Below, piece by piece: positions 53,723 to 64,000 of a stretch of DNA of 64,000 nt. Numbering within the stretch: position 1 is the stretch's first letter; each line of letters begins with the position of its first letter. Origin of the DNA: Dactylonectria macrodidyma (Eukaryota; Ascomycota; Sordariomycetes; Hypocreales; Nectriaceae); contig JAGMUV010000039.1 of NCBI GenBank assembly GCA_020744425.1, positions 62,001 through 126,000 of the forward strand. Reading direction: 5' to 3'. Made by a program: the position numbers and the translations under genes. A model generated the notes under the pieces. That model was not told the DNA's origin. It made no database searches and saw only the letters and a program-made list of their open reading frames with translations.

Positions 53723-55517
53723 TGAGCTTGAGTAGTAGTAGTAGTAGATTTATTACGCCCGGGAGAACGGATCTCATAGGGCCATGGAACACGCTATGCT
53801 ATTTACATTTCTGCCACCTTCAATCCTGGCCACAAGTAAAGCCCCACTTTCTCTCCCTGGATCGCTTTCGTTTGGCCTCGCTTGACTCTCTGACAGGCCT
53901 GCTTGAAGGCCAATTTCTCCAAGTGTTCAGCATCCTATCCTCAGCAGCTGAAGCGTGGTCTGTCAAAATGAGGCTGTACTGTGTTAGTATTGTGCCACTG
54001 TTTCCTGGTTCCGGCTGTTAGTATGTCCCATTCTCCTACTTCACTCCCAACCTTCCTGTCTTCATCGCAAATTTGATCGTTGCTCGCACCGCCTGTAGGT
54101 TAGGTGACCACTTCGGTCCGTCCAATGCCGACTTTCCTCCCAAAAAGAACGATAGGTTTCCTATCTCGCTTTGCCTGATTTGTCTTATGCCTCCGCGTTG
54201 TGCGTCCCACTTGGTGCATCGAAAGAGAAAATGTTCCATCGTCTCGACTGCCCTTCCACAGTCGCACAAGTCTGATTCCACTGCACCGATCCTCGACAGG
54301 TAGCTGTTAATCCTCGCCATTCCCGTGCGCAACTGCGAAAGCGTGTCTGCTTCGCGCCTCTTCAGTCCGTCGTACAGCACCTTTGTGTGTTTTCCTGGTA
54401 GCGCTTTGTCAACCCTCTTGGAGAAGCCGCCCACTCTGTCCGGTAGTGTCTGGTGCTTTTGTAGCTGCTCTCTCGCTAGTCTTATCCGCGTCGATCGGGC
54501 TTGGTACGGCTGTGTCTCTGGCATGCGCCCCGATTCAGTTGCTCTCTGGGCCTGTCTCTTCGCCTTGGGCCCCAAGGGGAACGCATCATCCCGAGAGGGT
54601 ACCCAAATCATCTTGACCCTGTTGTTGCCTTTTCTTAGCCGTCGGATGTGGTTGTAGATTTCTCGGATGGCGCACTGTCCCGATTGTTGTCGTGGTCGCG
54701 CGATCGCCTTCAGTGCTGACTGGCCGCTTGACAGTATGGTAAGCCTTCGGTCCCGTAATCCGTCAGGCATGCATCGCAATGCCATTGCTATCGCCCCTAG
54801 CTCGGCTGTGTAGGGGTTCTGGTCGTCTCGCGAGCCGAGAGTGACCGAGTACCTGGCCATGACCCTATTCTCTCGCCCTGCTGCTTTGTGGCTGATGATG
54901 CCTCCCATGCCCGTCATTCCTCCTCTGTCGGAAGCGCTGGTCGCGATGGTGATGTCTTCGACACTGTTGGCTGCCGCTATCGCCACCTTCCGATCTGCCT
55001 CACACACCAGCGACACGCGGGGGTGCCACGGCGGTGCTGCATAGGCTTCGATTGTTTCCATCCGCCCGATTCCGCTCTCTCCGAGGGCAAGCGCCAGTCT
55101 CTTCATCGGCGAGATGTACCTTCGACTCACTGATACTTTGAGTGTCGCTAACGGGTGCTTCTTTGGCAGCGTCTGCATATTGATGTACAACTTCATTCCA
55201 GCCAAAGCATGTCGCTCGTGTACTGTTTGGATGTTGGCTTCCGCTTCAGCCACTGCCCTCGCCACCGTCTGGAAGGCTCCCGTGATGGCCCGCGCTCCTA
55301 TTTTCTGTGCCCTGTTGAACTCTTTCAATTCCCTTTCGCCGCGCGCATGCGACCACACGACAGACGCGTAGTCCATGGCTGGGGCAACGGTTGCGACGAA
55401 GAGTTGTCTGGCCGCTTGTGGTGGCAGCATCCTGAGTCTCCTTAGACACATGGCTGCCAAGAGACCTTTCGTGGCCAGGGCTCCTAATAGTGCAACCGTT
55501 CGGTTTAGAGACCTCAA
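53723..55517 (-). mobile_element. Tad-type LINE, 5'-truncated
   Basis: The 3' end on the left is marked by a (CTA)5-type tail when read on the minus strand (gtagtagtagtagtag at about 53729-53744). A 3' untranslated region of about 290 bp and the C-terminal part of ORF2 follow. Similarity stops at about 55517 inside ORF2, the usual 5' truncation of a LINE insertion. No target duplication was recognised. Confidence 0.75.
54036..55517 (-). pseudogene. LINE ORF2 C-terminal part with RNase H (493 codons, open)
   Basis: The frame starts inside ORF2 (LRSLNRTVALLGALATKG), just after the reverse transcriptase. It contains the thumb-like block MLPPQAARQLFVATVAPAMD, an RNase H-like domain (TSASDRGGMTGMGGII, YTAELGAIAMALRCMP, LSSGQSALKAI), the block GFSKRVDKALPGKHTKVLYD and the terminal knuckle CDCGRAVETMEHFLFRC. 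There are no stops within it. Endonuclease and reverse transcriptase are missing, so it is not functional. Confidence 0.85.
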
Positions 55518-55522
55518 ACTGA

Positions 55523-55720
55523 TCCATTAGTCCATTTGGCTTGGCCACACTAAACTGCCGACCCGTTTGACTTAGCCACACTAAACTGCCAGTCCGCCTG
55601 ACTTGGCCAAACTAAACTATCAGTCTGCCTGAGAAACGCAAACTGAACTGTTGGTCTGTTCATCACGGCCAAACTAAACCAACAGTGCAAACTGTGGTCT
55701 ACACTATTAGTCTGAACAAA
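55523..55720. repeat. Degenerate about 31-bp tandem repeat, subterminal to hAT family 2
   Basis: The word (g)gcca(c/a)actaaactg recurs at about 55542, 55575, 55607 and 55670, with related copies between. Units are about 31-32 bp. They lie directly beyond the 3' end of the hAT transposase at 55707-58019 and look like its subterminal transposase-binding repeats. No partner repeats are seen beyond the 5' side of the gene. Confidence 0.7.
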
Positions 55721-58019
55721 ATAACCCGACTTGCGGCCTGCCCTCCTCGTACCTGCCACGCTGCCTCCAAAGCTCCCAACGCCGTCGTCGAATTGCCTCA
55801 CCCGCCGCCTTGCTAACCGCTTTCCTGAATACTAAGCATTGGAGATGGTGCTGGCGGCTGCCGTACATAGCAACACTAGACACACTTAGACAACCGCGCA
55901 TCTGACAAAGCAGAAATCTTACCTCTGATGGGACTATCAGAACGCTACTGTCCCAGGATCGTAGGCATTCCAAGAGATTCAACGTTTCGATATTCATAGC
56001 TCCTCGCTGCTCTGTTACCGAGAGTTTGGCCTTAGAGAAGAGTCGCTCTGTCTCAGTAGACATCGGCGCAATCGACAGAATGTCAATGGCCATCAAAGAT
56101 AAGTTAGGGAACCGCCGTCGCTGCGCTGGTTCCAACCACCATTTCAGCGGATCCGATACCATAATCACAGGCTCATGGCAGTACGCTTCGTACTCGTCGT
56201 AGTCCATGTTGAAAATGGTAGCCTTTTGCTCTTTCATCCACACTTTGTACCCATTTAGTCGCCTTGTAGTTGGCTCCTGTGCAAAAACTGGTCGAAGAAC
56301 AGGCAAGGAGGTGGTTGATTTGTACGCCTCCCTCCATAGCTCGCCTACGCGGGCTTTAGCCCTCTCAATCCATTCAGTCTTGCCCTCCCAAGTCTTCTCC
56401 ATGTATGCCCACTTGAGGGAAGGATTCAACACCGTCGCTGCTGAATAGACCGGCGAATCTTCCGTCAATTCATAGTAGTCGGCCAGTTTTGCCCACGCGG
56501 TCTCCATCATAGTTGCCAGGTGGGGGATGGTAGTGGCCTTCTTGGCCGCCTCAATGTGATGCAAGAGATAGTCCATGGCAGGCAGAACGTCAGAGATGGA
56601 AATCCCCATGCCTTCATTGGCTATTGTAGCGTCATAAAATGGCTCGAGAAATTTATGAGTCTCCGCCAAAGTTGTCCAGTCAGCTGGAGTCAGAACATCG
56701 TCCTGCAGAGCCGGCTCCTGAGCACAAAATACAGTGATAGCTTGCCGGATTTTAGGCCTGAGGACCCATTCGACCATGCCGTACCACGAATTCCAACGAG
56801 TGTCATTATCGCGTCGTAGCCTTAGACCGTCGGTGAGACGAGTAAACGTTTGAAGTCGTTGGGGGGTCCAAGTGATGTATACCACGATATTATGTAGCTT
56901 GCCTATCGCCCCTCGCTTTCTCCATTGCTCAACTTCCTCGTCGGATGGCCCGTGGTAGGAATCAGTTGTGGGTGGTCGCTTTCCAATGAGGAACTCCATC
57001 ACAGCCAGATTAATGATGTGGCCGAAACAGCGAAGTCGGTGAGGAAGAGGATCGTAGAAAACATCGAACTCCTGTTCTAAGTCGTCGGAGATTTTGTCGA
57101 TCATGGTGTTCATGTTGGTGGCATTATCCATCATAAAGTATCCAACTTTTGACGCTATTCCGAATTCTCGTATGAACTCCATGATAGCTTCTGCCATGTT
57201 CTCGCCGCTGTGCTGTCCTTCCAATTCCTTTATCCTCACCACCAGTGACTGCAGGCCATGATCTTCGGTAACGAATTGAACTGTGAATCCTATTACGCCA
57301 AAACAATTTGGCGATGTCCAGTTGTCAGGAACAATGTGGATTGATGAGAGGGCATTCTGTAGAGCTCGCTTTACAAACTCCTTTTTGTTGTCGTATCCCC
57401 ATTGTAAGTCATTTTTAACCGTGTCACCAGACCTCGGGAGGAGATCATCAGCGGCCGGACGAATATACCGGATAAAGTCGCGAAAGGCCGGCTGCTCAAC
57501 ATGAGCAAAGGAGAGGCTGCAAGCTACTGTGTATCGACAGTACAATTCGCGCAGAGTAGCTGGGTCTAGGGCATCTTCCTCTGCCGTCGCCTTGCGTTTC
57601 TTGGTGGAGGCAAGACTTTCATCGGCCAGGAAGGCAGTGATGTCTCCAAGGCGACTTTGCGTCACTTCCCGCATGGTCTCTTGCCTTCCAGAAACCATGA
57701 TCTTGTGCTCCGTCCGCAAATGATTGACAATGGCGGACGACCCACCAGAGCAGTTGTATTTCTTCGCTCTTTTCTTGTCGAAGCAGGGTTGGCAACGCCA
57801 CCATTTCGTTCCGTTGGAATCGACCCAAGCTGCCGGAGTACCCTTCCCTTCTTCGCTTCGACAGTACCGCCAGATGGGAGACGTCTTTTTGCGGGGCGCA
57901 CTAGAGGGTGGCGAAGATGATGGTGATAATGCTGTATGAGCAAGAAGGTCGGAGTCAACCGTATGGCTGGTACTGCCAATAGCACTGGCAGTCTCGGAGT
58001 GATCCACGCTAGAGGACAT
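55707..58019 (-). CDS. hAT transposase, family 2 (about 770 residues)
   Basis: ATG at 58019 opens a long frame. A BED-type finger (WWRCQPCFDKKRAKKYNCSG ... NHLRTEHK) is followed by the core with HIVPDNWTSPNCFGVIGFTV, KVGYFMMDNATNMNTMI and RCFGHIINLAVMEFLIGK. The C-terminal dimerisation domain is LSLMAIDILSIAPMSTETER with LFSKAKLSVTEQRGAM and ECLRSWDSS. The last 70 residues after VLIVPSE change character and a GTAAGA donor sits there, so a final intron is probable and the true C-terminus may be shorter. The frame is otherwise open. The left side keeps subterminal repeats; the right end was apparently lost where hAT family 1 copy 2 lies. Confidence 0.9.
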   Translation of the reverse strand: MSSSVDHSETASAIGSTSHTVDSDLLAHTALSPSSSPPSSAPRKKTSPIWRYCRSEEGKGTPAAWVDSNGTKWWRCQPCFDKKRAKKYNCSGGSSAIVNHLRTEHKIMVSGRQETMREVTQSRLGDITAFLADESLASTKKRKATAEEDALDPATLRELYCRYTVACSLSFAHVEQPAFRDFIRYIRPAADDLLPRSGDTVKNDLQWGYDNKKEFVKRALQNALSSIHIVPDNWTSPNCFGVIGFTVQFVTEDHGLQSLVVRIKELEGQHSGENMAEAIMEFIREFGIASKVGYFMMDNATNMNTMIDKISDDLEQEFDVFYDPLPHRLRCFGHIINLAVMEFLIGKRPPTTDSYHGPSDEEVEQWRKRGAIGKLHNIVVYITWTPQRLQTFTRLTDGLRLRRDNDTRWNSWYGMVEWVLRPKIRQAITVFCAQEPALQDDVLTPADWTTLAETHKFLEPFYDATIANEGMGISISDVLPAMDYLLHHIEAAKKATTIPHLATMMETAWAKLADYYELTEDSPVYSAATVLNPSLKWAYMEKTWEGKTEWIERAKARVGELWREAYKSTTSLPVLRPVFAQEPTTRRLNGYKVWMKEQKATIFNMDYDEYEAYCHEPVIMVSDPLKWWLEPAQRRRFPNLSLMAIDILSIAPMSTETERLFSKAKLSVTEQRGAMNIETLNLLECLRSWDSSVLIVPSEVRFLLCQMRGCLSVSSVAMYGSRQHHLQCLVFRKAVSKAAGEAIRRRRWELWRQRGRYEEGRPQVGLFCSD

Positions 58020-58507
58020 GATTCAGCAAAGACGGCACGTAGACAATAAGGTGGCGATCACGGGAGTCTGGTAGAGCAGAATTGTTGAAGAGACCAGGTT
58101 GCTTGTGGCACCTTTGGTCTGTCGACCTCAAGGGTAGTGGGTGTAGATCAAGGGTCGGACCCACTACACTGTAAATCCACGTGGACCACAAATAAGTGGC
58201 CCATCTCTATTACATCCACTTGTCGGCGCTCAGATTACGTAATGATCCACTACACTTGGACCTGAAAGTGGATGTAATGGAGTGGATTTAGGTGGATTTA
58301 GGTATAGTTGGATATTCCCTGACCCTGTACGGTCGATAGTACTTATTTTTGTATAGAATTGCCTGTTAAATCGAGGTACCTAGACTCTAGTTAGCCAAGG
58401 CCGATCACCCACAGCCAATCTTACAACGTGATACGAGAAACTGCCCCTATTGAGCGCGTTTTGAAAGATTTCCTGCTGTTGTTTTTGCCAAAAAAATTTT
58501 TGGAACA

Positions 58508-59175
58508 ATGTCAGCCAACCAGCCCAGCCAGGCCAACAACAGCACCTCGAAGACCGTCTTTTTCACCATTTCAGAGGCTGGACTTGGTCAGAACGCGCTC
58601 GTGATACTAGCTCTTGGCTGTGGGACTTTGGCTATGATATTCAACGTCATGGCTTACGCAAATGGGCTTGCAAGGACTGTATCCTCGGAAATCGTCCCAT
58701 TATCGCGAGTTTTACCTCTTCAGGTCTCCAGAACGCGGCAAATCATCTATGGCGTGAGCACAAAACACCAGCACCAGAGGGAGAGAAAAAGAGCACCACA
58801 GCTGAAATCCGAAGGCGCACTGAAATCGAACCAGCCGACTTTTGCCTCGGTTTTCGGTTTGAAACTGGACGTCAACAAGCCTACGGAACAGAATATCGCG
58901 AATAGCTTCATCTCACGCTTTAATAAGCAACACTTTCAGCGTATGCTAACGAAGCAGATATCCTCGGTTATCCGGGATGACTTCCTGACGATCCAGCCGA
59001 TGTCAGCTGAGTGTGAGAGGTTATATTCAGCTGCTGGCAAGATGATCTCGGGGTTGCATACGGGCCTAGAGGCTGAGATTATCGCCATATGTCAGGTTTT
59101 ACGCTCGTGGTATCGAGCTAGCCTTATCAAGGACCTGGATCCATTGCTTAAGTCACACCTTGAAAGTAAGCTGGA
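58508..59175 (+). pseudogene. hAT family 1 transposase remnant, deleted core
   Basis: The N-terminus is frame-shifted relative to copy 1: MSANQPSQANNSTSKTVFFT, then the BED-finger DNA is read in another frame. The LKSEGALKSNQPTFASV block follows, then an internal deletion joins QRMLTKQ to DDFLTIQPMSAECERLYSAA. The frame ends in the MITE. It retains DNA-binding and dimerisation regions but no catalytic core. Confidence 0.8.
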
Positions 59176-59334
59176 CAGCGCTGCTATCAATTCAATTCAA
59201 GTAACACAAAAGCAAAAAAAGCGGCTATCTGATTGGAGAACTTGAATTGGTTACCCAATTCAATTCCAGTTATCCAATTGAAATACAGGGTTTTTTGCTT
59301 TTTTATTACTTGAATTGAATTGATAGCAGCGCTG
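59176..59334. mobile_element. hAT-type MITE (159 bp) inside hAT copy 2
   Basis: Inverted repeats start cagcgctgctatcaattcaa and extend to about 43 bp with small gaps. The 8-bp target duplication AAGCTGGA is perfect (59168-59175 and 59335-59342), and removal restores the sequence seen in hAT copies 1 and 3. CAG start and 8-bp duplication identify it as a hAT MITE of another family. Confidence 0.95.
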
Positions 59335-59674
59335 AAGCTGGATGCCGGTTGTGGCACTCTAAGCGACGACGAGCTGGCGCTTGCTGAGTCAAAATGGCTA
59401 TTCGAGGGCGAGGACAGCGCCAGCGAGGTTGACGATTCATCACAGCAGCAACAGGTTGAAGAGTTAGTGTCAACGTCTGAAAGTGAGGCTGAATAGGCAC
59501 CGACGAGGTTGTGAAGAGCCTCAAAGATCCACTATAAATCCACTTATAAATCCACGTGTACATCCATTCCACTCCGGTCGAAAGTGTGCTACATCCACTT
59601 TGTAATTGCCTAAAAATGGTCCATCCACTCTACTTGGTCCAAAAGTGGAGTGGATGTAGTGGTTTCGAGCCTTG

Positions 59675-61975
59675 GAGCCAGCCTAGGATAATCGCAGGAT
59701 TGAAGTTGTTCACGAGGCTGTCATTCCGGGCCGCCTCAAAGACGTAGTACGACCGGCCTTCTTTCCTGATCACTGCGGCCAGCTCCCGCAAGGCACGAGG
59801 GAAGTCAAAACGACACTCCCTCTCTGGATTGGCAACGTTGGCCGCCTCGATATCCGCAGCGGCACCTTCCATGTCCCTCGCCAGATCACCGGTTCTCTTC
59901 CTCACGCGCAAGCAGTACGTGGTGTTGCACTTGTGGCGCTGGCAACGGTTGACGATTTGTGAGAGCCGCAGGAATGTCATCTCTATGCTCAGGGATCCAC
60001 GCTCAGGGGATTACCCTCACCCTGAGGCATACTCCTACTCGGTTCAGGGTTGATGGCAGTGACGTGGAATCCCCATGTGCGCGCAAATATATCACGAGCC
60101 GCTTTGTCCTCCATGTCGGCCCCGGGGGAATTATCCATCCAGTACAGGCCGTGGTTATGTGGGCTACCACGGCCTTGCCATTCGTACCGATCCCAGTAAT
60201 CCGTGATGCTGAACTTCTTACTTAGAACGATGTCCCGAAATAGGGTATATCGGCGGTAGAAGTGGAAAGCAGCAATGTGAGGGTTCTGCCGCAATAGGTG
60301 GCGCGACAGAGCCATCCTCTCCGGCTCGGTCGCGGCTAACCAGTCTTCATATTGAGGCATGTGCTGGTAGAGGCTCCGCCAGTGCAAATCTGCCGGGCTG
60401 AACGTGATGAATGCTCCGGGACAGTCAAGGTTATAGCCATATGCCTCAAGTTCCTGCCTCTTCTTGTTCCAGAAGGGACGCGTACCGCGAATGGACACCG
60501 CATGTCTTGTGATCGAGTTGATTAACGCCTGCGCCTCGGGGTCCTCGCTCTGTTCAAGCGCCGCAATAAGCTGCTCTCGTGTGAGTGGCTCATGCATGCC
60601 ATCATGTTGCTTCACGAAGAATTTGGACCTTGCGCGTGCCTGTGACCACATCAGGGTGTTGAAGGCGATGAAGCGGAAGGTTGGGTGGCGTGCAAAACGC
60701 CCGTCATGCCAGCGCATCGCGTGCTCAATGTAATCCTTATAATCAATGGAGCGCAATCGAGGCTCAACAAAGTCTGCCCTACCGTCAGGAAAGAGGCAGG
60801 GAAAGGCCAAGGAGAGTAGTGCATGAGAGCGATTGAACTCATTAATGGGTGTGTGACGTATGTTTGGGAGCTCCAGCCCGTGTTGCACCTGAGTCTGGGA
60901 GCTTAAAGGAAGTCCAGGGCCATCTTCCGGTCCTTCGGCGAGAATGACCCGGAGGGCATCGAGCTCCATATCTTTGGCCAAAAGATCTGGCACTGCAACC
61001 TCGTCCTCTAGGTCTGGTTCTGCCTCCTGATCATCCTCGGGCCCAACGTCTGTGGCCTCCACCTGACTTCGAGGGATGGCATCCAGTACATTACCGTCCT
61101 GAGGCAATTGGCTTAGCCGCTCTTCGTTGATGATGACGCATCGATACCCAGGATGATGGCGCCGGAGGTAGTTAAGCCATATGGCAACCGGCTGGCGGCG
61201 CACTCGGAACTGGCGGGTAAACTGTCGGCTGAGCATTGCGTGGGATGACGTATTCGCAGGACGGAGTAGCACAGTGTTCACCTCCTGAGGTAAAAGGGGG
61301 AGTTGGTGGTACACCAAACCAACCTCGCGGAGAAAGTGAACCACGTGCCCCCGGTACTTGTACTGCTGCCCTCGCACAAGCATAATGTTCACGTGGACGT
61401 GGACACGGGCAATCAAGGACTCTTCGATAGGCGTGAGCTGGGGCAATTCAGTTGGTACGGGACCAAAATCGAGCTGGTTATCCGCAGAGAAGAAGTACGG
61501 CTCGTCGGGGCGGCGCTCCTCATCCTTTCGACAGCAACGCGCACAAATGCCCTCCGAGTCGATCCTCATCTGGAACCAGCGCTCTTGGCATCTACTGCAG
61601 TATTGCATCTGGTCATTGTCAAGCGTGGTCCAGAACTCGCGAAGGATGGCCTTATCGCAGTCGGTCAAGGCGCAAGCGTTGAGGTCTCCATTCCACACCG
61701 GATCTTGTGCGTGGAATACCGCCGATTGTTCAGGTGAAATCATCACTGGACTCAGATACTGTCGCGGTGGCCGCGGAGGTTGAGCTTGCGTCTGAGATTT
61801 CCTTGGCCGCCCTCCCGTACCAGGGGCAGGACCACGGCGACCACGCCTTGGCTGTGCGGAAGGCTGCGGCAAGCGATGGCGAAGAGGGCTTCCATCCACG
61901 GAATTATTGTCGTCGTTCTCGTCTTCGTCCCCTGGATCGGAATCACACTCCACCCCTAATTGTTTGAGGTACCTC
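59675..61975 (-). pseudogene. Fragment of a second Helitron Rep-helicase lineage (N-terminal and Rep part)
   Basis: On the minus strand the frame runs from 61975 (YLKQLGVECDSDPGDEDE) to 59989. It has the Cys cluster YCSRCQERWF ... CARCC, the Helitron_like_N block HRSMIDYKDYIEHAMRW-type (seen as RLRSIDYKDYIEHAMRWHDG), FRFIAFNTLMWSQARARSKF, GAFITFSPADLHWRSLYQHM and the Rep two-His motif GSPHNHGLYWMD. A one-base loss in a C run at about 60000 shifts frame to FLRLSQIVNRCQRHKCNTTY and CRFDFPRALRELA, ending at 59675 at the hAT copy 2 boundary. Motif Y and the whole helicase are missing; the N-terminus is cut by hAT copy 3. Confidence 0.88.
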
Positions 61976-64000
61976 CAAGGCTCGAAACCACTACATCCAC
62001 TCCACTTTTGGACCAAGTAGAGTGGATGGACCATTTTTAGGCAATTACAAAGTGGATGTAGCACACTTTCGACCGGAGTGGAATGGATGTACACGTGGAT
62101 TTATAAGTGGATTTTTGTAAGTGGACTTTTGAGGCTATTCACAACCTCGTCGACGCCTATTCAGCCTCACTTTCAGAGGTTGACACTAACTCTTCAGCCT
62201 CTTGCTGCTGTGATGAATCGTCAACCTCGCTGGCGCTGTCCTCGCCCTCGAATAGCCATTTTGACTCAGCAAGAGCCAGCTCGTCGTCGCTTAGAGTCCC
62301 ACAGCCGGCATCCAGCTTACTTTCGAGGTGTGACTTAAGCAATGGATCCAGGTCCTTGATAAGGCCAGCACGGTACCAAGAGCGTAAGACCTGACAAATG
62401 GCGATAATCTCAGCATCTAGGTTCGTACGCAACCCCGAGACCATCTTGCCAGCAGCTGAAAATAACCTCTCACACTCGGCTGACATCGGCTGGATCGTCA
62501 GGAAGTCCAATGCCATCCTGGATAACCGAGGATATCTGCCTTGCTTAGTGATCCAGTAACCAATTGGATCACGAACGTTGCCGTCGCTGGCGTCACGATC
62601 CGTCTGCCACGCTTGGTACTCGTCACCCACAATAGCTGCTGCGTAGGCTGGTATTGAGCTTGGCAGAGGACTGTTCTTCTCGAAGGGATTGAAAAACCGA
62701 GGTCTTTTTGCTGGTGGCTCGTCGTCGCCTCTGCTGCTGCTGGTTCTAACCTCGAGACGAGCGTAATCGGACAGCCAGACGTCGGCAACCATCTCTTTTG
62801 CCTTTTCAACCCAGCTAGGCTTATGAGCCCACGTTTCATCAAACCAGTCCCAACGATAAGCTGGATGGAGCGCCATAGCCGTATAGTAGATGGGCGTCTC
62901 GTCCAGCCGCCGATAATATTCATCCAGCTTATCCCAAGCAAGGTTGATTCCGATGCGGAAGTGCTCTGGATCAGGAAAATCAGCAGCAAGCTGCTTATAT
63001 TCTTCCAGTGTGTTAAGCAGCAACTCATAGCCAAGCACCACGTCCCAGATATTGCCATAGGAGCCAGTCCAGCCTTGCTTACGCCTGCGGATGTGTCCAT
63101 CACCCTCAAGCGTCTTTACCACGGTCTCAAAAACAGTCAGAATAGCCTCCAAATGGTAAAGAACCTCCCAGTCTTTGTCCGTTAGCTGATTCTCGTCTCG
63201 GAGGATGCGTGGTTTTTTCGCCAACTTGGCTTGTGTCACTTGGCCAGTCTTTTTAGACCGATTTTCGTCCTCCCATTGCGCCTTATACTTGATCAGTAGG
63301 AGTTCGATAGAGGTTTTCAACCGTAGAGCCCTGCGGATCATGTAGAGTTGTGACAGCCAACGCGTGTCGTTGTCGATAATTAGCTTGAGTGGTTTCTTCG
63401 ATCGGAGTTTAAGGGTGGTGGCGCGATTAATTTCGTCCTGTTAGATATACCGAGTTAATATGAGACGAATAGGATTTAGTTAAACCGCTTACCCTCTGGA
63501 CCTCCTTGAACAAGTAAATCAGCCGGTGGCTAATACGCACATCAACTACGATATTGTGTAACTTGCCAACTGGTCCTTTTCGGCGCCATTGAGCGTATTC
63601 AGTATCAGATAACGCTTCTGCGCCTGACAATTGCTTCTCGAACGCGTCGGCGTTTTTGCCAAATAAGAGCGCCTTGGCTGACAAGTTAATTGTGTGGCCA
63701 ATACAGCGTCCTCGGCGCAGTCGGCCATCGAACCCAAGTTCAGCACCAATGACCTCCATGGCAGTATCGTTGTTTTCTGCATTGTCGAGCGTGAAATAGC
63801 CAACCTTCTCTGGACCCACGCCAAGAGTGTGTAGGACGTCGAGAACCTCCCCACCGATCGTTGAGCCGAAGTGACGATGAGCCTCTGGAACTCCAATCAT
63901 GATTTTGCATGGCCGATTCTTCTCGTCTCTGAAAAAACAAGCAATACCGTAGAGGGCAAGCTTATTTCGAGACGTCCAGCCATCAAATGAAATATGAAGG
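61976..64000 (-). mobile_element. hAT family 1, copy 3, runs off the window
   Basis: Its 3' end (caaggctcgaa on the plus strand at 61976) and subterminal region are almost identical to copy 1. The 5' end lies beyond 64000. The transposase is open in the visible part, making this the likely autonomous source. The octamer next to the visible end is ggtacctc; the duplicate cannot be checked. Confidence 0.92.
62157..64000 (-). CDS. hAT family 1 transposase, apparently intact (5' end outside the window)
   Basis: The visible exons are 64000-63493 and 63437-62157, with the same 55-nt intron as in copy 1. Blocks are IMIGVPEAHRHFGSTIGGEV, VGYFTLDNAENNDTAMEVIG, RRGRCIGHTINLSAKALLFG, WLSQLYMIRRALRLKTSIEL, then the dimerisation domain MSAECERLFSAAGKMVSGLR and AIICQVLRSW-type (seen as EIIAICQVLRSWYRAGLIKD). 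All four nonsense positions of copy 1 are sense here. The protein ends SESEAE with a stop at 62159-62157. Confidence 0.93.

Larger units (their letters stand above)
58149..59674 (+). mobile_element. hAT family 1, copy 2: internal-deletion derivative
   Basis: The ends match copy 1 (right end ttcgagccttg; left end diverged, caagggtcggaccc). About 1.6 kb of the transposase between the positions equivalent to 18603 and 20258 of copy 1 is gone, with a short gcag overlap at the join. Flanking octamers differ (gtgtagat left, gagccagc right), so there is no target duplication. A 159-bp MITE sits inside. Confidence 0.88.

Overview
The window reads as nuclear DNA of a filamentous ascomycete (Pezizomycotina, probably Sordariomycetes; the genus cannot be fixed from sequence alone). 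The evidence is short 50-80 nt GT-AG introns, a fungal proline-catabolism gene set, fungal trans-enoyl-reductase-like and NmrA-like genes, and a dense layer of fungal transposons (Helitron, hAT, pogo/Fot, piggyBac, Tad-type LINE, Ty1/copia). Several repeats carry C-to-T changes at CpA that look like repeat-induced point mutation (RIP).

0-8 kb: a proline-utilisation cluster in decay. It holds a broken amino-acid permease (121-560), a broken proline dehydrogenase (2022-3841), a broken P5C dehydrogenase (4459-6160) and an intact P5C reductase (6922-7852). A 9-bp word, CGGCCCGAG, recurs in the intergenic regions of this cluster and may be the site of a shared regulator.

8-27 kb: Helitron territory. 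A PIF1-type helicase fragment (7997-8677) is followed by a large putative Helitron (about 9731-23785). It carries a divergent 405-residue gene of unknown function and a 2,250-codon Rep-helicase gene. The Rep-helicase is split by a 3,022-bp hAT element with a perfect 8-bp target duplication; removing the element and one duplicate restores the frame exactly. Abutting head-to-tail is a 2.8-kb derivative (23786-26590) with the same left and right ends, whose middle is replaced by a fragment of a retropepsin-like gene.

27-35.5 kb: an intact pogo-like element (27094-28953), hAT and LINE relics, and a decayed Ty1/copia element. The copia element has a 216-bp solo LTR inside its coding region, an 8-bp tandem repeat in its 3' part and a short 3' LTR.

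35.9-46 kb: the only clear host-gene island outside the proline cluster. It has a secreted FAD-linked oxidoreductase (minus strand), a zinc-independent MDR/enoyl reductase and an NmrA-like reductase, separated by a broken piggyBac copy and three inverted-repeat elements.

46.6-64 kb: a LINE ORF1 relic with a solo LTR, a second pogo-like element, a piggyBac-like transposase with an open frame, a 5'-truncated LINE, a second hAT family, and two more copies of the first hAT family bracketing a fragment of a second Helitron lineage. The last hAT copy is open as far as the window shows (its 5' end lies outside) and may be an autonomous source.

No rRNA, tRNA, CRISPR array or prokaryotic signal was seen.
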